NCBI GenBank assembly: GCA_958496175.1
Contig: OY292274.1
Coordinates: 10,230,001 to 10,294,000, forward strand
DNA length: 64,000 nucleotides
DNA from: Sisyra terminalis
Taxonomy: Eukaryota > Arthropoda > Insecta > Neuroptera > Sisyridae
Direction: 5' to 3'
A model generated the notes under the pieces. The model did not search any database. It saw only the letters and a program-made list of their open reading frames with translations, and was not told the DNA's origin. Positions 35,160-47,410 of the stretch are shown here, piece after piece. Position 1 is the stretch's first letter; every line of letters begins with the position of its first letter. Position numbers and translations under genes: made by a program.

Positions 35160-37317
35160 TTATCTTTAAAAGTATAACGTATTACAAAGAAGTTAAATAT
35201 TAAGTATGCAAGATAATCTTTAGGCTCTTAAAATCATGTTTATTCGTTCATAATTCATTTTGAATGGCGTTGAACATAGATTCATATATAAATTTGTTTA
35301 CTTACTAATTTAATTTAATAATTGAAAGCTTTGCTTTCTTAAAAATAAAACAATTTCATTGAAAATATAAATTATGTAAAAATGTCTGCTTCTGATCATT
35401 GTTTTTTTCCGTGTATTTATGTTATTCAACAGACTTTTATTTAAATATTGAAGCAATAATGAGAAATTGTTATTTCCGAAGGAAATATATTGATTTTCAA
35501 TTCATTATCCTACTCAATTGTACATAAAGCATCAAAACTCATTCCACCTCCCGTGGCTAAATGTTACTTTTATAAACATTGCATTTTTCCAGATAGAGTT
35601 ACATTGACCATAGCGTTTTCTTTCTTTTTTTATAGTTGTACTTAAAAAGCTGTCCATTGTATTTAGAGCTTTCGCTATACCAGTGGTTTATACTTATTGT
35701 ATATATATATATGTGGAAATAATAAATCAAACAGGTGTAGGCGGCTATCCGATAAAGCGACAAGGGGAGCCACTAAGGAAAGGGAAATTAAGGGTGGCAG
35801 AAGAAACCTATAGGGCGCCGGCTGGTGTTGCCACCATATATCTCGCTAGTTTTCATTTCGCCACTTATCTCTTCACAGAAGTAGCGACCACTTCTATGTT
35901 GTTCCGAAAGCGCTCTTCTATTCCCCACACAAGCGACCTCATGCCACATGAACATACCGTCCCTTTTATCCCTCATCCCTCACACCTAAACAACCACCCC
36001 CTAGAAACAAAAGTTATATTCCGCACACATTATTGCATCGTATATTTCCGATTTGTTCGTCGACACCCATTCATTTTGAAACACTCGGACGGATATGCGG
36101 GAAATGAAAATTCTTCATAGATAAACTCATGTACGTATTCATAAGCCTTTTGTTAAATGTTTTGCAAAAGAAGTTAACCTTATCTTAACTACCAAATTCA
36201 TTGGCTGAGCGACAAGTTCAATATTTATGGTTTTATTTTCTTGGAAAACGATTTTTATATCCATTGATATTTTAATTGAAAATAAAGCTACAATTAAAAC
36301 GATTGAGTATAGAAGTTGTTAAAATTTCACGGAAAATATTTGGCAATGTGTCAGATTTGTCGTGCAAACTTATTTCCAATCTTGAGCGTTTTAGTACCAC
36401 ATAGAGGGATACAATTTATATACGATTTATACAGCTGGCATTCAATTTGTATAGGTTTTTTTCAACAAATCTATTTATCAGCATTAAATTTCCAATATTG
36501 GATTCTTATTGGATAAGTTTGTTGCTGTTGCTACTTCCTTCTTCCAATCGTGACGACTTTCTGTTTCCTTCCCAATAAACAATTTCCTCGATGAGATATG
36601 AAACTGCGAAACCTCACCGATTGCGTGCAAAACGCGTTATCAACCTCTGGAGCACCAGTTGCAAGTGACGGGTTCCTCTGTCGAACCCAAAACCCGACTC
36701 GAGATTTATGGGACTCTTCATCAACGAAAATGTGCTCGGTGAAACATGTGTTTACCAACCTAAAATAAGAAAGACGAAAAAGGAAAAATATTTCTTTATT
36801 TGGATTAAATAAAATGTTTATTAACATCCTGCTATTGATCTTTCCTATAAACAGTGACTAATTTTAGGAAATTTGTTTGATATTGATCAAGAAAAAACAC
36901 GAAAACGGTTTTTGGCAACAAAATAAAGTGAATCACGTTTTTGTTGTCTAAAAAATGTTCAGCAGTCACACCTTATAGTTACGTCAAAATTGTTGGGTGA
37001 TAAGAACAATGTAAGACAAAGAGATAAGTGAGCTTTTAAGACATTGACATGTAGGGTTGTTTGTGATATGACACCGACAAGAGATACATCCCTCTGAGAT
37101 GGGGCTAAAAACCTTACACACTTCCCCAATAATTTCTCACATATCAAGATGTTAAAACGTCAGAAATATTTAGACATATGATATAGGGAATACTGTTCAT
37201 TATATGTACCCATTTTCAATAATAAATAAACCAAAAACGTTTTTAGACAGATAATTCTCTGATATACATTTCAATTAATAAATACATGTCAATAAAAATT
37301 GAAGTAATTAAGTAGTA
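35160..37317. other. Spacer with higher-complexity islands
   Basis: About 35730-36120 and 36530-36830 are clearly less AT-rich. Each contains one or more open frames (up to 145 codons at 35683-36120) without recognisable domains and with overlapping frames on the other strand. Candidates for regulatory or single-copy sequence; no gene is called. Confidence 0.4.
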
Positions 37318-37697
37318 TGGGAACACGGGGCGGAATGGGAAATGGAATTAGCACTTTATTAACTGTGCTGCATAATAAAAAGTGGCTATCGCCAGTAAAG
37401 AATGCAGTTGTTTTTATTTCTATCAAAAGTAGAAATAAAAGTTTCCGAATTCTAATTTTGGCAAAGTAACACTAAGGTAATTATACTATGTACTATTTTT
37501 TGTTGACATGTTTGTTGAAACATACTTTTGACTATCTAAAAGCCCAGTGATAATTCAAATATAACCAATACATCCTGCAATAATAGTCCAGCTTGTGGGA
37601 AAGGTGCTTTGGGGCACAATGGGTGGGGCGGAATGGGATATACCATTCAGATAGAATTTCCCATTCAGATAGACATTTTTATTTTATCAGCAGATAG

Positions 37698-39963
37698 CTG
37701 ATACCCGTGACTTCGTCAGCGTAACGTAGGTATAGATAATATTTTCTTTTCAGATTTGCTATTTGTAGTGGTATATGAAAATTTTTATTTTCCTTATTTC
37801 TTTTACGAAAAACATAACCATACTTAAAAACACTTTACACTCTTGAAATAGGTACATTTAATTAACTGTTGCAAAGAATAAAATAGTTCTATGTAATGAT
37901 AATTTAATTTTCAAAAAATATTTATAAATATCTTAAAAAGAGAATGGACTATTGCGTATACCTACGGTAGGTATACCTATCGTGAATCAAATAATCCGTA
38001 AATCAATCAGCATCTATACATAAATAAAAAATATCGCCAAGTTCAATAAATTCCGTCATAATTATGACTAAAAACAGTCGAACGTTATCAAAATACTCGC
38101 GTCAAAATAACAGAAGTTAAAGGTCTAGATTTTTGAATATTAGTAGGAGTCCCATCTCACTGTTTCGATTTCTGAATGAACATTTTTCTAAAGACTATTA
38201 CACTATTGCAATGTACAACACAACCGCTAAATTGAAATTTGTTCAATTGCACGAAACCCAGTTCTTCCATAATCAAATATAACCATTATGTATCTTTAAA
38301 CTTATTATTAAAATATCTGAATTTCAACTATATAATTAAACCATATTGGATAGTCTACAGTTCACCACACACGATTTGGCAAATGTCTATTGCTCTAGAA
38401 GAGGATTTTAAATTTCTTTTATCATTATGACTTACCGTTAAAATGTCTGTAAGTATTTTCTTTTAGCATGCCGAATTTCAAGAGTTACTCGCTCACTAAT
38501 GTAATTATTTCAGATTTTCAGGTTTACAATATGTGAAAGCCAAAAAACTAAAAGCTCACTTATAAACTTAACTTAACCTTTTTCAAATATATTTATCAGT
38601 TTAAATTTTTAAGCAGACCCTAAGTTTTTGTTTCTAATAATAAAAAGTCTATATAAAACAGTATTAACGTTTCCCCTTTAACGGACTTTGATTATGAAAT
38701 TTCAAATTTCGATTGTTTATTAGACGTTATGCCGTACAAACTTAGCAACCCTTTTTTCACTCTTTTAGGGGGAAATTATCGAAAACCCTTTCTTATTATA
38801 TAATGGCATCCTATAAGGAAAACACTTTTCAAATTTCATCGACACAAATATGCATTTATATTGGAAAATACAATGTAAAACGAAAAAAAATATGACCTAT
38901 ATTTTAATTATGACTAAAAAGCAATTCGATTTCGCTCATTTGGACGTTGTACATACAAAATTGTTGGAAATAGGTTGAAAGTGTGGAACTTAAATCGCAG
39001 ATTTTATTTATTTTCAATAACAATAATTTATTTTAAAATTGTTCTAAAAACCTTAGAAGAGTTACTATGGAAGATTTTATATATTTATTGATAATAATGA
39101 AATATATGATAAAAAAGTGCTCTCTTCACATGCCTATATCTTATAAGGAATACACCGAATATTAGAATTTCATTAGTCAGAGAGTGTATATAAATACACG
39201 ATTTTATATGTGCACGGTTTTAAAAACGTGTTTACTTTAAGCTTTATTACTATTATTACTATTATTATTTTTATTATTATTACTACCATTATTTTTTTGG
39301 TTAATATTTCCTTACTGAGCCAACCTAAGGATCTATTTACAACAATTTTGTAAAAAAAAAGTTTACTGTAAGATTTAAATCCACCTCTCTTTTATTGTGA
39401 GCATAAGAATGTCAGATACGTAAGCGAATGCGCTATGAACATATAACTACATTGATTATTATAAAAAAAAAATATTTATATTTCAAAAAGGCAATTTTTT
39501 GTACTTTGAATTAAATTACTGTGCTTTTTTTTTTGTTCAACTTAAAAGAATAATACAGATCATTTTTTAACTTTTAAATATCTTTCCAATGATATGTAAC
39601 TCGCCTGTCTATAGTAAAATATTTTTTTTCATCCCTCAGTTTTAACGTAAGGGATACATTCCCTTATTAATTTTAAGGAATGATAAGTAGTCTAACGTGT
39701 GTGGGTAATTGTGTTGTATCTTAATATGAAATTTCATTAAATTTGGTTGTTCCATTCTTTAGTTAAATCACCAACGCACGCGATGTAAGAAAGTTTTTTG
39801 GTATTTTTTTTACACATTATTGTAGTTTTAGTGTGGATCCCTAACTTTTTGAAAATTTAATATACCCTTTGTTCAACGGAGATAGTGTTAGCTTCCCAAC
39901 AGTGAAAGAATTTTTCAAATCGGTCAAGTAGTTTCGGAGCCTATTCAAGGCAAACAAACAATC
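37698..39963 (-). mobile_element. Helitron, family 1, inside transposon copy B
   Basis: On the minus strand the 3' end reads cgctgacgaagtcacgggtatcag and runs into host ctatctg, so the terminal CTRR is blurred. The 5' leader ccgatttgaaaaattctttcac is typical of insect Helitrons, but the first 25-30 bases including TC are missing. The interior matches 32852-35159 throughout, including the tRNA-like module. Confidence 0.75.
39361..39440 (-). repeat. tRNA-like module inside Helitron, copy 2
   Basis: Same module as at 33326-33408, with tagcgcattcgcttacg and a decayed B-box (GGATTTAAATC). Confidence 0.55.
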
Positions 39964-40405
39964 AAAACTAGCCGACAGGCCATATATAAGAAAGGTCGGA
40001 AGATGCAGGGGTAATTTGCTTATACTGTGAGGATTTAAACTCCAAATCTAATGAAAGCTGGTGTTCCTGCAGTATTTATCAAAAATTGGCACATTTGGCA
40101 TGTCCTGGGCTAAACACGACGATGGCAGTGTCTTCATTTGCGAACTATGCCAATAACAAGAATCTCATTGCGTTCCAGGCTCATTTCCCATTGTGCCCCA
40201 GGGGATGGAGCATGGAAATTTCCATTTGTTTTTGAAACATAAATTTTTAATATAAATTATTAATTTAAATCAATAAAACCCTTTTTTATTTTTAGAGAAT
40301 GAATTAAATAAATATATAAATTACAAAACAATAAGATTGTTTCTCTAAACTTCTCGTAAATTGTAATTAAAGCTTTGGTACCCCGTTCCGCCACAGGTTC
40401 CCCTA

Positions 40406-43400
40406 CTATCATTTTCTGGTGAAGGTAATTACATTCTTATCAAAATATGGATTCACTTCAAACTTTTTGATGAAAGTAACTGGAAATTAAGATTTTTTTT
40501 TAATAACCTGATGTAAAAGGTTAAATTTAAATAAAGCTTAGTTCAAATATGAAATTTTATTGAAACAAAAAATTTAATAAATTTCATATTTATCTTCTAA
40601 AGAATTTATCAGTATCCATAAGCTGATTTACATCAAGCAAATCACAAAAAGATAATTATCAACGAAGTTTTCCTGAACCTCAAACCTATCAAACGCAAGC
40701 AAATTTCTAATGAATGCTTAAGGAAATACGAACGTAATAAGTTCGTTTGAGTAAGACCGACAGGTATAAACTATATGAAAAAAATAATAATCAATAGTCT
40801 TAGAGATTCAAAGCTAGTTTTCATAGGAAAATATGAAAAACGGATATAGTGTGGTCCTGAAAAAATACCGATTTCTTTGAAAACTATCAGTGACTTAAGG
40901 AACACTATTACTTTACCCCAAATTTCCAACCATTAAGTTTTTGAAAGGATATAAACTACCACTCTGCAGCTATTTGTTCAATCAAGAAGTAAACAAGTCA
41001 GTGATTATTTTTATAAAATTCTACTCTACATTGGAATCAAAAAATTTAAAACTTGATTGAAATATTGTAAAGATCTTAACAATATTTATGGAAAGCAAGA
41101 AAAATGTTATGAAATTTTGATCGTATCATATTCTGTCCCGAAGTTTTGATATATTTAGGATGATAGTTTAAGGTATGGAACAGTAGCCTTAATTATACTT
41201 TTTCTTAATAAACTTTTAAGTTATTATGGGAGGATTAGATGGAGAATGCAAAAACCGTATGTAGTTATATAAGCGCGTAAAAAATTATAACTACAGTTTG
41301 GTTCCACTGCCGTAGCCTTTTCCAGAAGTACCTGAACTGACACACCTGGTATAAGTGATATGTGATAATTAAAGTATGATACAATTATAAACACAATTTG
41401 CTTTTAGTATCAAAATACATAAAAAATCAACGTGTGTGTTGTGGCAAAGACATGGGTAAAAAATGTAAAGTTGTAAACACATCTATATGAGAGGAATACG
41501 AATATAATAAATATGGTCCCAAATTTGAACTGTCATGTCATTAGTTTCAACTGTTATTTTGATTTCATTCAATCGCTATTTTTTTAAGTATTATTCAAAT
41601 TGTTCCTAAAAATCGACCAGCTTTCATCTGCTTGAAGTTTCTCGCTTACTATAGCATTTGGCGTAACATTTATTAAAAATTAAATCTAATCATTTTGTAT
41701 AACACCGCTAAAAAAGTGTAACTTCCCAAAAAAATAAACAGAAAATAAACTAACGGTCTAGAGCTATATCATCTTTGTAAATATCAAAATTCCGAATGAA
41801 AAACCAAAGATCATAATGGGAAAGAATGGGAAAAGTTGCTTTTACTCATGCTTACAAAATAAAAATATCGTAAGAAATAGAAAAAATAGTTATATGGACA
41901 AAAACGTATCCATTTTCCAACGATTAATAATTTCTAATCACCAAAAACGTGATTTTTCAGAAACTATTAGGATTTTAATTTTTCAATTCTGAACTGTATC
42001 AAAAGGCTGAGTATCTTAAAGAAAAAGCGACCTAATTTAAAAAGGTATTCCATGCCAAGTTTTTAATATAAAATGCAGAATTCTATTTCAAATTGCATAT
42101 AATTTTAGCTTTTATTTTTACAATTTTTTATCGTTATTTAAAATAATTACTTTCAACAGTAATTAGGTTTTTAAATACATTATGAACCAAGGGGAAATCT
42201 TTAAATCGGATTTGTGGTATTTGGTTAATCGGATTGATTTATCAACGTATCATTGCACCAAACATTTGATATATTTACGAAATGTTTTTGTAATTAAATA
42301 TAATTTGCTTGCAATTTTTTTCATTCTTATTAATTGTAACAAATTTTAAATGCTTAATATTTATTTTATCGTCATCCCTTGCTGAACTTCTAGTAGAAAA
42401 TTGATTTGGTTTTGTTACCTATTCAAGTTTTTCCAAGTTCGCTTACTGTTTTCGTAGATCAGCGTTTTTTAAATTCTGGTACATTTAATTGAGGCTTAAG
42501 GTACACAGAATCATCTAAATCCAAAAACATAAACCGAAAATATTGTAAACTATATGCAATTCGGTTTTTTTTTTGGGCGTGATACGAAAAATGAACCAAT
42601 CGCACAAATACTAATGTGTTATAAAAAAGTTTAAAACGATTCTATGAAACCATCACTGTTAAAACGAAATTATAAAGGTAAGCACGAAGATTGGAAAGAA
42701 AAACTACTTGATTTTCAAGACCAAGAAAATAAAATTGATTTCCAATAAAAAAAAATATTGAAGAAAAATTTTGCCTCGCTCATTGTTTTACCCATGATTA
42801 TTGGTAAGCGTGATTGGGATATTTATGAACAAATAACTGGCTTAAATTTAAGTTTAATAGTAACAAACATTTAAATTTTTAGCCGACAGAATCAATGCAC
42901 ATGAGCTTTAATTGCAATTGACTTTTAACAATTTAAAGAAGAAAAAATTATTACTTTTAAATGAATTTTTGAAGAAAATTGAATTAATATAACATAAAAA
43001 ATTGATAAAAGATATTGTTCAACACTGTAATAGGCTAGTAAAATTTAAAAAAAAAAAACTTAAAAATATTGCTGTTTTTATACAGTGATATGTATACTCA
43101 TTAAAGTATATTGATGATACAGTAAAGAAAACATAAGAAACCACTGCCGTAGATAGCTAAAACACAATGCAAAAAATAAAAAATGGTTAATTTTATTTAA
43201 TTTTTTCCGTTTTTTTTTTTTGTCAAAATAATTAATTTTTCAACATTTTTATTAGTAATATGGCTGATTATTGTATAATTGTTAATAATTGGTTTAGAGA
43301 GCATATTGTATTATCATATTCGGCTTTCCGAAACTTGTTAGCTACTGTGTATAGTAATAGCTTATTGTTTAATGAATGTTGATGAGGCTTGTTTCAAATA

Positions 43401-43423
43401 ATGTTGAAAATGTCGATATTCGC
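40406..43423. other. AT-rich spacer, no gene seen
   Basis: Three kilobases without recognisable coding sequence, transposon ends or strong repeats on either strand. Confidence 0.5.
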
Positions 43424-45128
43424 TCACTAATGTATTTATTTGTGAATACGTATTTCGGATTTTCAGGTTTACAATTTGTGAAAGCTAAAAAACTTAATGT
43501 TCACTTATAAACTTAACTTAACCTTTTTCTGATATATCTATCAGAATTTAAATTTTTAAGCAAACCCAAAGTTTTTGTTTCTAATATTAAACCAACTTTG
43601 TTTTATAATGAAGGGTAATTATGTTTCATTTATAACGGTACTGTGACTATGAAATGTGAAATTTCGCTTGTTTATTAGATAATAAGCCGTACAAAGTTTG
43701 CCACCATTTTTCTTCTGTAGAGGAGGAATTATCAAAAAACCCTTTCTTATTATACATCTGCATCGCATAAAAAAACACTTTCCAAATTTCATCGACACAA
43801 ATATGCATTTATATTGGAAAATACAATATAAAACGAAAAAAATTATGATCTTCTTCATTTTGATTATTATGACTGAAAACCAATTCGATTTCGCACATTT
43901 GGACGTCGTACATACAAAATTGTTGGAAATAAGTGGAAAGCGTGGAAGAAAATTATAATACTTTATTTATTTTCAATAACAATAATTGGTTTTCAAATTG
44001 TTCTTAATAGCGAAGAAAAGTTAGTTTGGATGATTTTATTTTTTAATTAATAATGAAATAAATGACAAAAAATTGCTTCCTTAATGTTTTTCAGCAAAAT
44101 AAATAATTGGTCCAGGTCACAATCATTGGTTGATAAAAATTAGATTTTTAAAAGTTTGATTGTTGAAAAACAAACAACTGCCTCTTTGGTATTTGGTATA
44201 AGTACTTACGACATAATCTTTCATACTAAGTAAGGGAAATGACGTTAATAAAAATGCTGTTATTAAAATGATATAACAAAAACAGAATTTCAAATTTCAA
44301 ACCCTACATTTTTTAATACAAACTTAGTCACCCTTTTTACTCTTTTAGAGTAGAAATTTTCAAAAAAAAAATTCTTTTCAGATGCCCACTTCTTATAAGG
44401 AATACATCGAATATTAGAATTTCATTAGTCAGAGGGGGTATATAAATACACGATTTTATATGTGCACGGTTTTAAAAACGTATTTACTTTAAGTTTTATT
44501 ATTATTATTATTTTTTCTTCTATTACTATTACTTTTTTCGTTAATATTTATTTATTGAGCAACTCTAAGGGTCTTCTATTTACAACAATTTTGTACACAA
44601 AAATTTACAGTAAGATTCGAACCCACGTCTTTTTATTTAGAAGCATGAGAATGTCAGATACGTAAGCCATTAAGCTATTAACATCAACTATGTGGTTTAT
44701 ATTTATAAACGTTTATATTTCAAAGAGGTTATTTTTTAGGCTTTAAATTGAACTTACTGTGCTTTTTATCAGTGCAACTAAAAATATTTTTACAGATTAT
44801 TTTCCAACTTTAAATTACCTTTCCAATGATGTATAACTCGCCTGTCTAAAGTTTAATTTTTTTATTGCATCCCTAGGAAATACTTTCTCTTATTATTTTT
44901 AAGGAATGATAAGTAGCCTTATATATGCGGGAAATTGTATTGTATCTTAATATCAAATTTCATTAAATTCGGTTGTTCCGTTCTCTAGTTAAATCGGGAC
45001 AAACTGACAGACAGACAAAAATTGTCTAATTTGGAATTAAGGGCCTCTTGAAACAAATATTTACCCTAAAATTGGGTTCAAAATCGAAATGTACAGACAG
45101 ATATAAAAGTTGTATATATTAGTATAGA
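43424..45128 (-). mobile_element. Helitron, family 1, 3'-truncated
   Basis: The minus-strand 5' end is TCTATACTAATATATACAAC preceded by A. It follows the family-1 sequence through the tRNA-like module and shared block to cattagtgagcg, where similarity to 32852-35159 stops about 650 bases short of the 3' end. No CTRR end is present. Confidence 0.75.
44606..44690 (-). repeat. tRNA-like module inside Helitron, copy 3
   Basis: B-box-like GGGTTCGAATC on the minus strand (44614-44624) and A-box-like tagcttaatggcttacg. It is the best match to copy 1. Confidence 0.6.
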
Positions 45129-46367
45129 TTTATAGAAAAAAAATATCAGTAAGCTTTTTATTGCAATTGCCAATATATGTAACATTACATTGTTGCAGAT
45201 TGTATTACGTTTTATAAGTAAGTAAGCTTTATGTGAGTTCCCTTGTTTGAGTGAACATACGATCATCTCTCGGTGTTAATTTTGTTTTCTTAATGTCTCC
45301 GACAGACGATGCTAATTGCTCGCAGCGTCTAGCAATTTCCGACGATAATTTATAGAACTGAAGTAACTATATTCACGATCTATATCTTTACCATCTTTCG
45401 CAACTACAAGTTTTGTGCTAGAATACATGTAAAATTAACATCCACGCAAATTTCGTAAGAGGAATATATTCACTTTATTTAATTGAAGAAAACATTTACT
45501 GTGAAAATATCAATACACGTTTAATTAATAAATGAAATTAATATCACTTTGATGTTGAAACCCTTGAATTTCGTTAAATATTTATTTTTCACTCGAAAAA
45601 TGTTTTCATTCCTTGCTTTCAACAAATATCAATGTTTCAAATCAAAATTATTTCATTACTTGTATTCCCTACGGGTCGCTTTTCTGGGTTTTTTAATTAT
45701 TTCATTGTGTTATCATGACTGGCCATGAATCTTCCGGAAATGCAGTTTCGTATGCGCCTTATCACTGAATAAAATAGTAACTGAATGGAATCAGAGTGAT
45801 CAGAGCTTTCGACCATCTGAACTTCCCCACCTCTACAATTGAGCATGACGGTCCTTCGTTGTTTAAACACTCTAATCGGGCGATAAATTCCATTTGCCTC
45901 CGTGTTCTATCGGCTTAATCGTTTCCCATTTCCTCCATTACACAATGAATAAACTCATTCTGATTAAAAAAAGTCAAATTTTAGAATGAAAATTGATTTT
46001 TCAGTGCTGGATAAAAATCTTTTTTTTCCAGTTTACGTACTTGAAATTTAATTTGAATTTTTATTATACCAAATGAACAAAAAATCGTCCAATTTTTTTT
46101 TCTCGTCTATAAATTATTATCTAACAAGCAAACAATCATGCAATCAACGCTTTTTTACAACATGATCTCTCATATCAATAACGGCGTCAAAGGATTTTTT
46201 TTAATTAATAAAAAAAATGGAGCAAAACTGTATTACAATTTATAAAATATCCTGCTCATGAAGCTCACATAATATCCTGCATAATATCCTCACATATCCT
46301 GCTCATAAAAGAGATAAAATTAAATTTGAATCTCAGTCCTGGTTGCTCTCATCCATGGTGCGGTTAA
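45129..46367. other. Spacer with a higher-complexity island
   Basis: About 45690-45960 is less AT-rich and non-repetitive within the window. No coding potential was recognised. Confidence 0.45.
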
Positions 46368-46426
46368 TAATTAATAATGTTCTTGGGAACTTGGACTCAA
46401 ATAATAAGACGTTATTTTTCAAATTA

Positions 46427-46469
46427 TCTCAACGTTTCGTTGGTATTTATTTCCAACTTCTTCAGGAGA
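46427..46469 (-). ncRNA. Hammerhead-ribozyme-like motif, left arm
   Basis: Minus-strand sequence identical over 43 bases to the motif at 46568-46610: stem I TCTC/GAGA, CTGAAGA, extra A, stem II GTTGG/CCAAC, GAAACGT, then T at the cleavage position. Confidence 0.55.
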
Positions 46470-46567
46470 ACTAAAACATAACAACAATGTATGTTGTTCA
46501 AAGCCAACAAATTAATTTATTTGTGTTATTTGGTTTAGAACAACATGCATTGTTATTATGTTTTAGT

Positions 46568-46610
46568 TCTCCTGAAGAAGTTGGAAATAAATACCAACGA
46601 AACGTTGAGA
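46568..46610 (+). ncRNA. Hammerhead-ribozyme-like motif, right arm
   Basis: TCTC pairs with GAGA (stem I). CTGAAGA is followed by one extra A, stem II GTTGG/CCAAC closing a 9-base loop, then GAAACGT and T. ACGT is palindromic, allowing stem III between two RNA copies. All invariant core bases are present; the extra A is the only departure and is shared with the motifs at 1812-1876 and 17015-17063. Confidence 0.6.
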
Positions 46611-46664
46611 TAATTTGAAAATTTAACGTCTTATTATTTGAGTTCCTAAGAACATTATTAATTA

Positions 46665-47410
46665 CTAGTAGTTGCCCGTTGTAGTCGCAAATAAAGTTTT
46701 TATCTCAATAAAATGTTTAATAGATAAGTGAGATAATGTAGAGTTAATCAACAATCGAAATTTTAAATTTAATAATCAAAATTTTAATATAAAAGAGTTT
46801 ATCTAAAATTATATTGCGAAATTAAATATAAGTGTTTTTTAAATAATTCTAATAACAACATTTAAATAACGTCATTTCACTAAATTAGTATGAAAGTTTA
46901 ATACTTATGTAGTACTTATACCAAATAGGCGATTTTAAATTTTGGTTCGTTTTTCAACAATCAAACTTTTTAAAATCTATTTTATTTTATGAACCAATGG
47001 TTGTGATCTAGAGTAATTATATATTCGACTGAAAACGTTTAATAAACAATCGAAATTTCAAATTTAATAATCAATCAAAGTTCGTTAAAGGCGAAACTTT
47101 ATTACTGCTTAGTATAAAACAAAGTTGATTTATTATTAGAAACAAAAACTTAGGGTCTGCTTAAAAATTTAAACTCTGATAAGTAGATATATCTGAAAAG
47201 GTTAAGTAAAATTTATAAGTGGGCACTATGTTTTTGGCCTTCACATATTGTAAACCTGAAAATCCGAAATACGTATTCACAAATAAATACCTTAGTGAGT
47301 GAGTACCCTTACCAACGTTTTGAATGCGTAAGTGGGGATAACAGAGCGCATGCGCATAGCCTATTCTGCACGGACGCACGGCAAGATAGCCAATTTATAT
47401 ATATATATGA
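46665..47410 (-). mobile_element. Non-autonomous Helitron, family 2, short copy
   Basis: The minus strand begins TCATATATATATATAAATTGG after A and ends CGGGCAACTACTAG before T, 746 bases. It shares gcatgcgctctgttatcccc and other blocks with the copies at 24393-25313 and 25893-27015. It sits directly against the right arm of the Penelope-type inverted repeat. Confidence 0.83.

Larger units (their letters stand above)
37318..40403 (-). mobile_element. TA-target DNA transposon, copy B (split by Helitron)
   Basis: Inverted relative to copies A and C: starts TGGGAACACGGGGCGGAA and ends with the complement of GGGGAACCTGTGGCGG, with TA immediately outside both ends (37316-37317, 40404-40405). The outer parts match copy C. 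A 2.27-kb Helitron replaces about 17-20 bases of the element. Confidence 0.82.
46368..46664. mobile_element. Penelope-type terminal inverted repeat with two hammerheads
   Basis: Two arms of about 130 bases (46368-46499, 46538-46664) are near-perfect inverted copies around a 38-base loop. Each arm carries an identical hammerhead-like core near its centre. No open reading frame is present. The arrangement parallels 16779-17116 and fits inverted pseudo-LTRs of a Penelope-type element reduced to its ends. No target duplication could be separated from the arms. Confidence 0.65.

Noticed and set aside
35683..36120. 145-codon open frame
   Set aside because: No domain, no splice context or codon pattern that stands out, and a competing open frame on the other strand. 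Kept only as part of a higher-complexity island.
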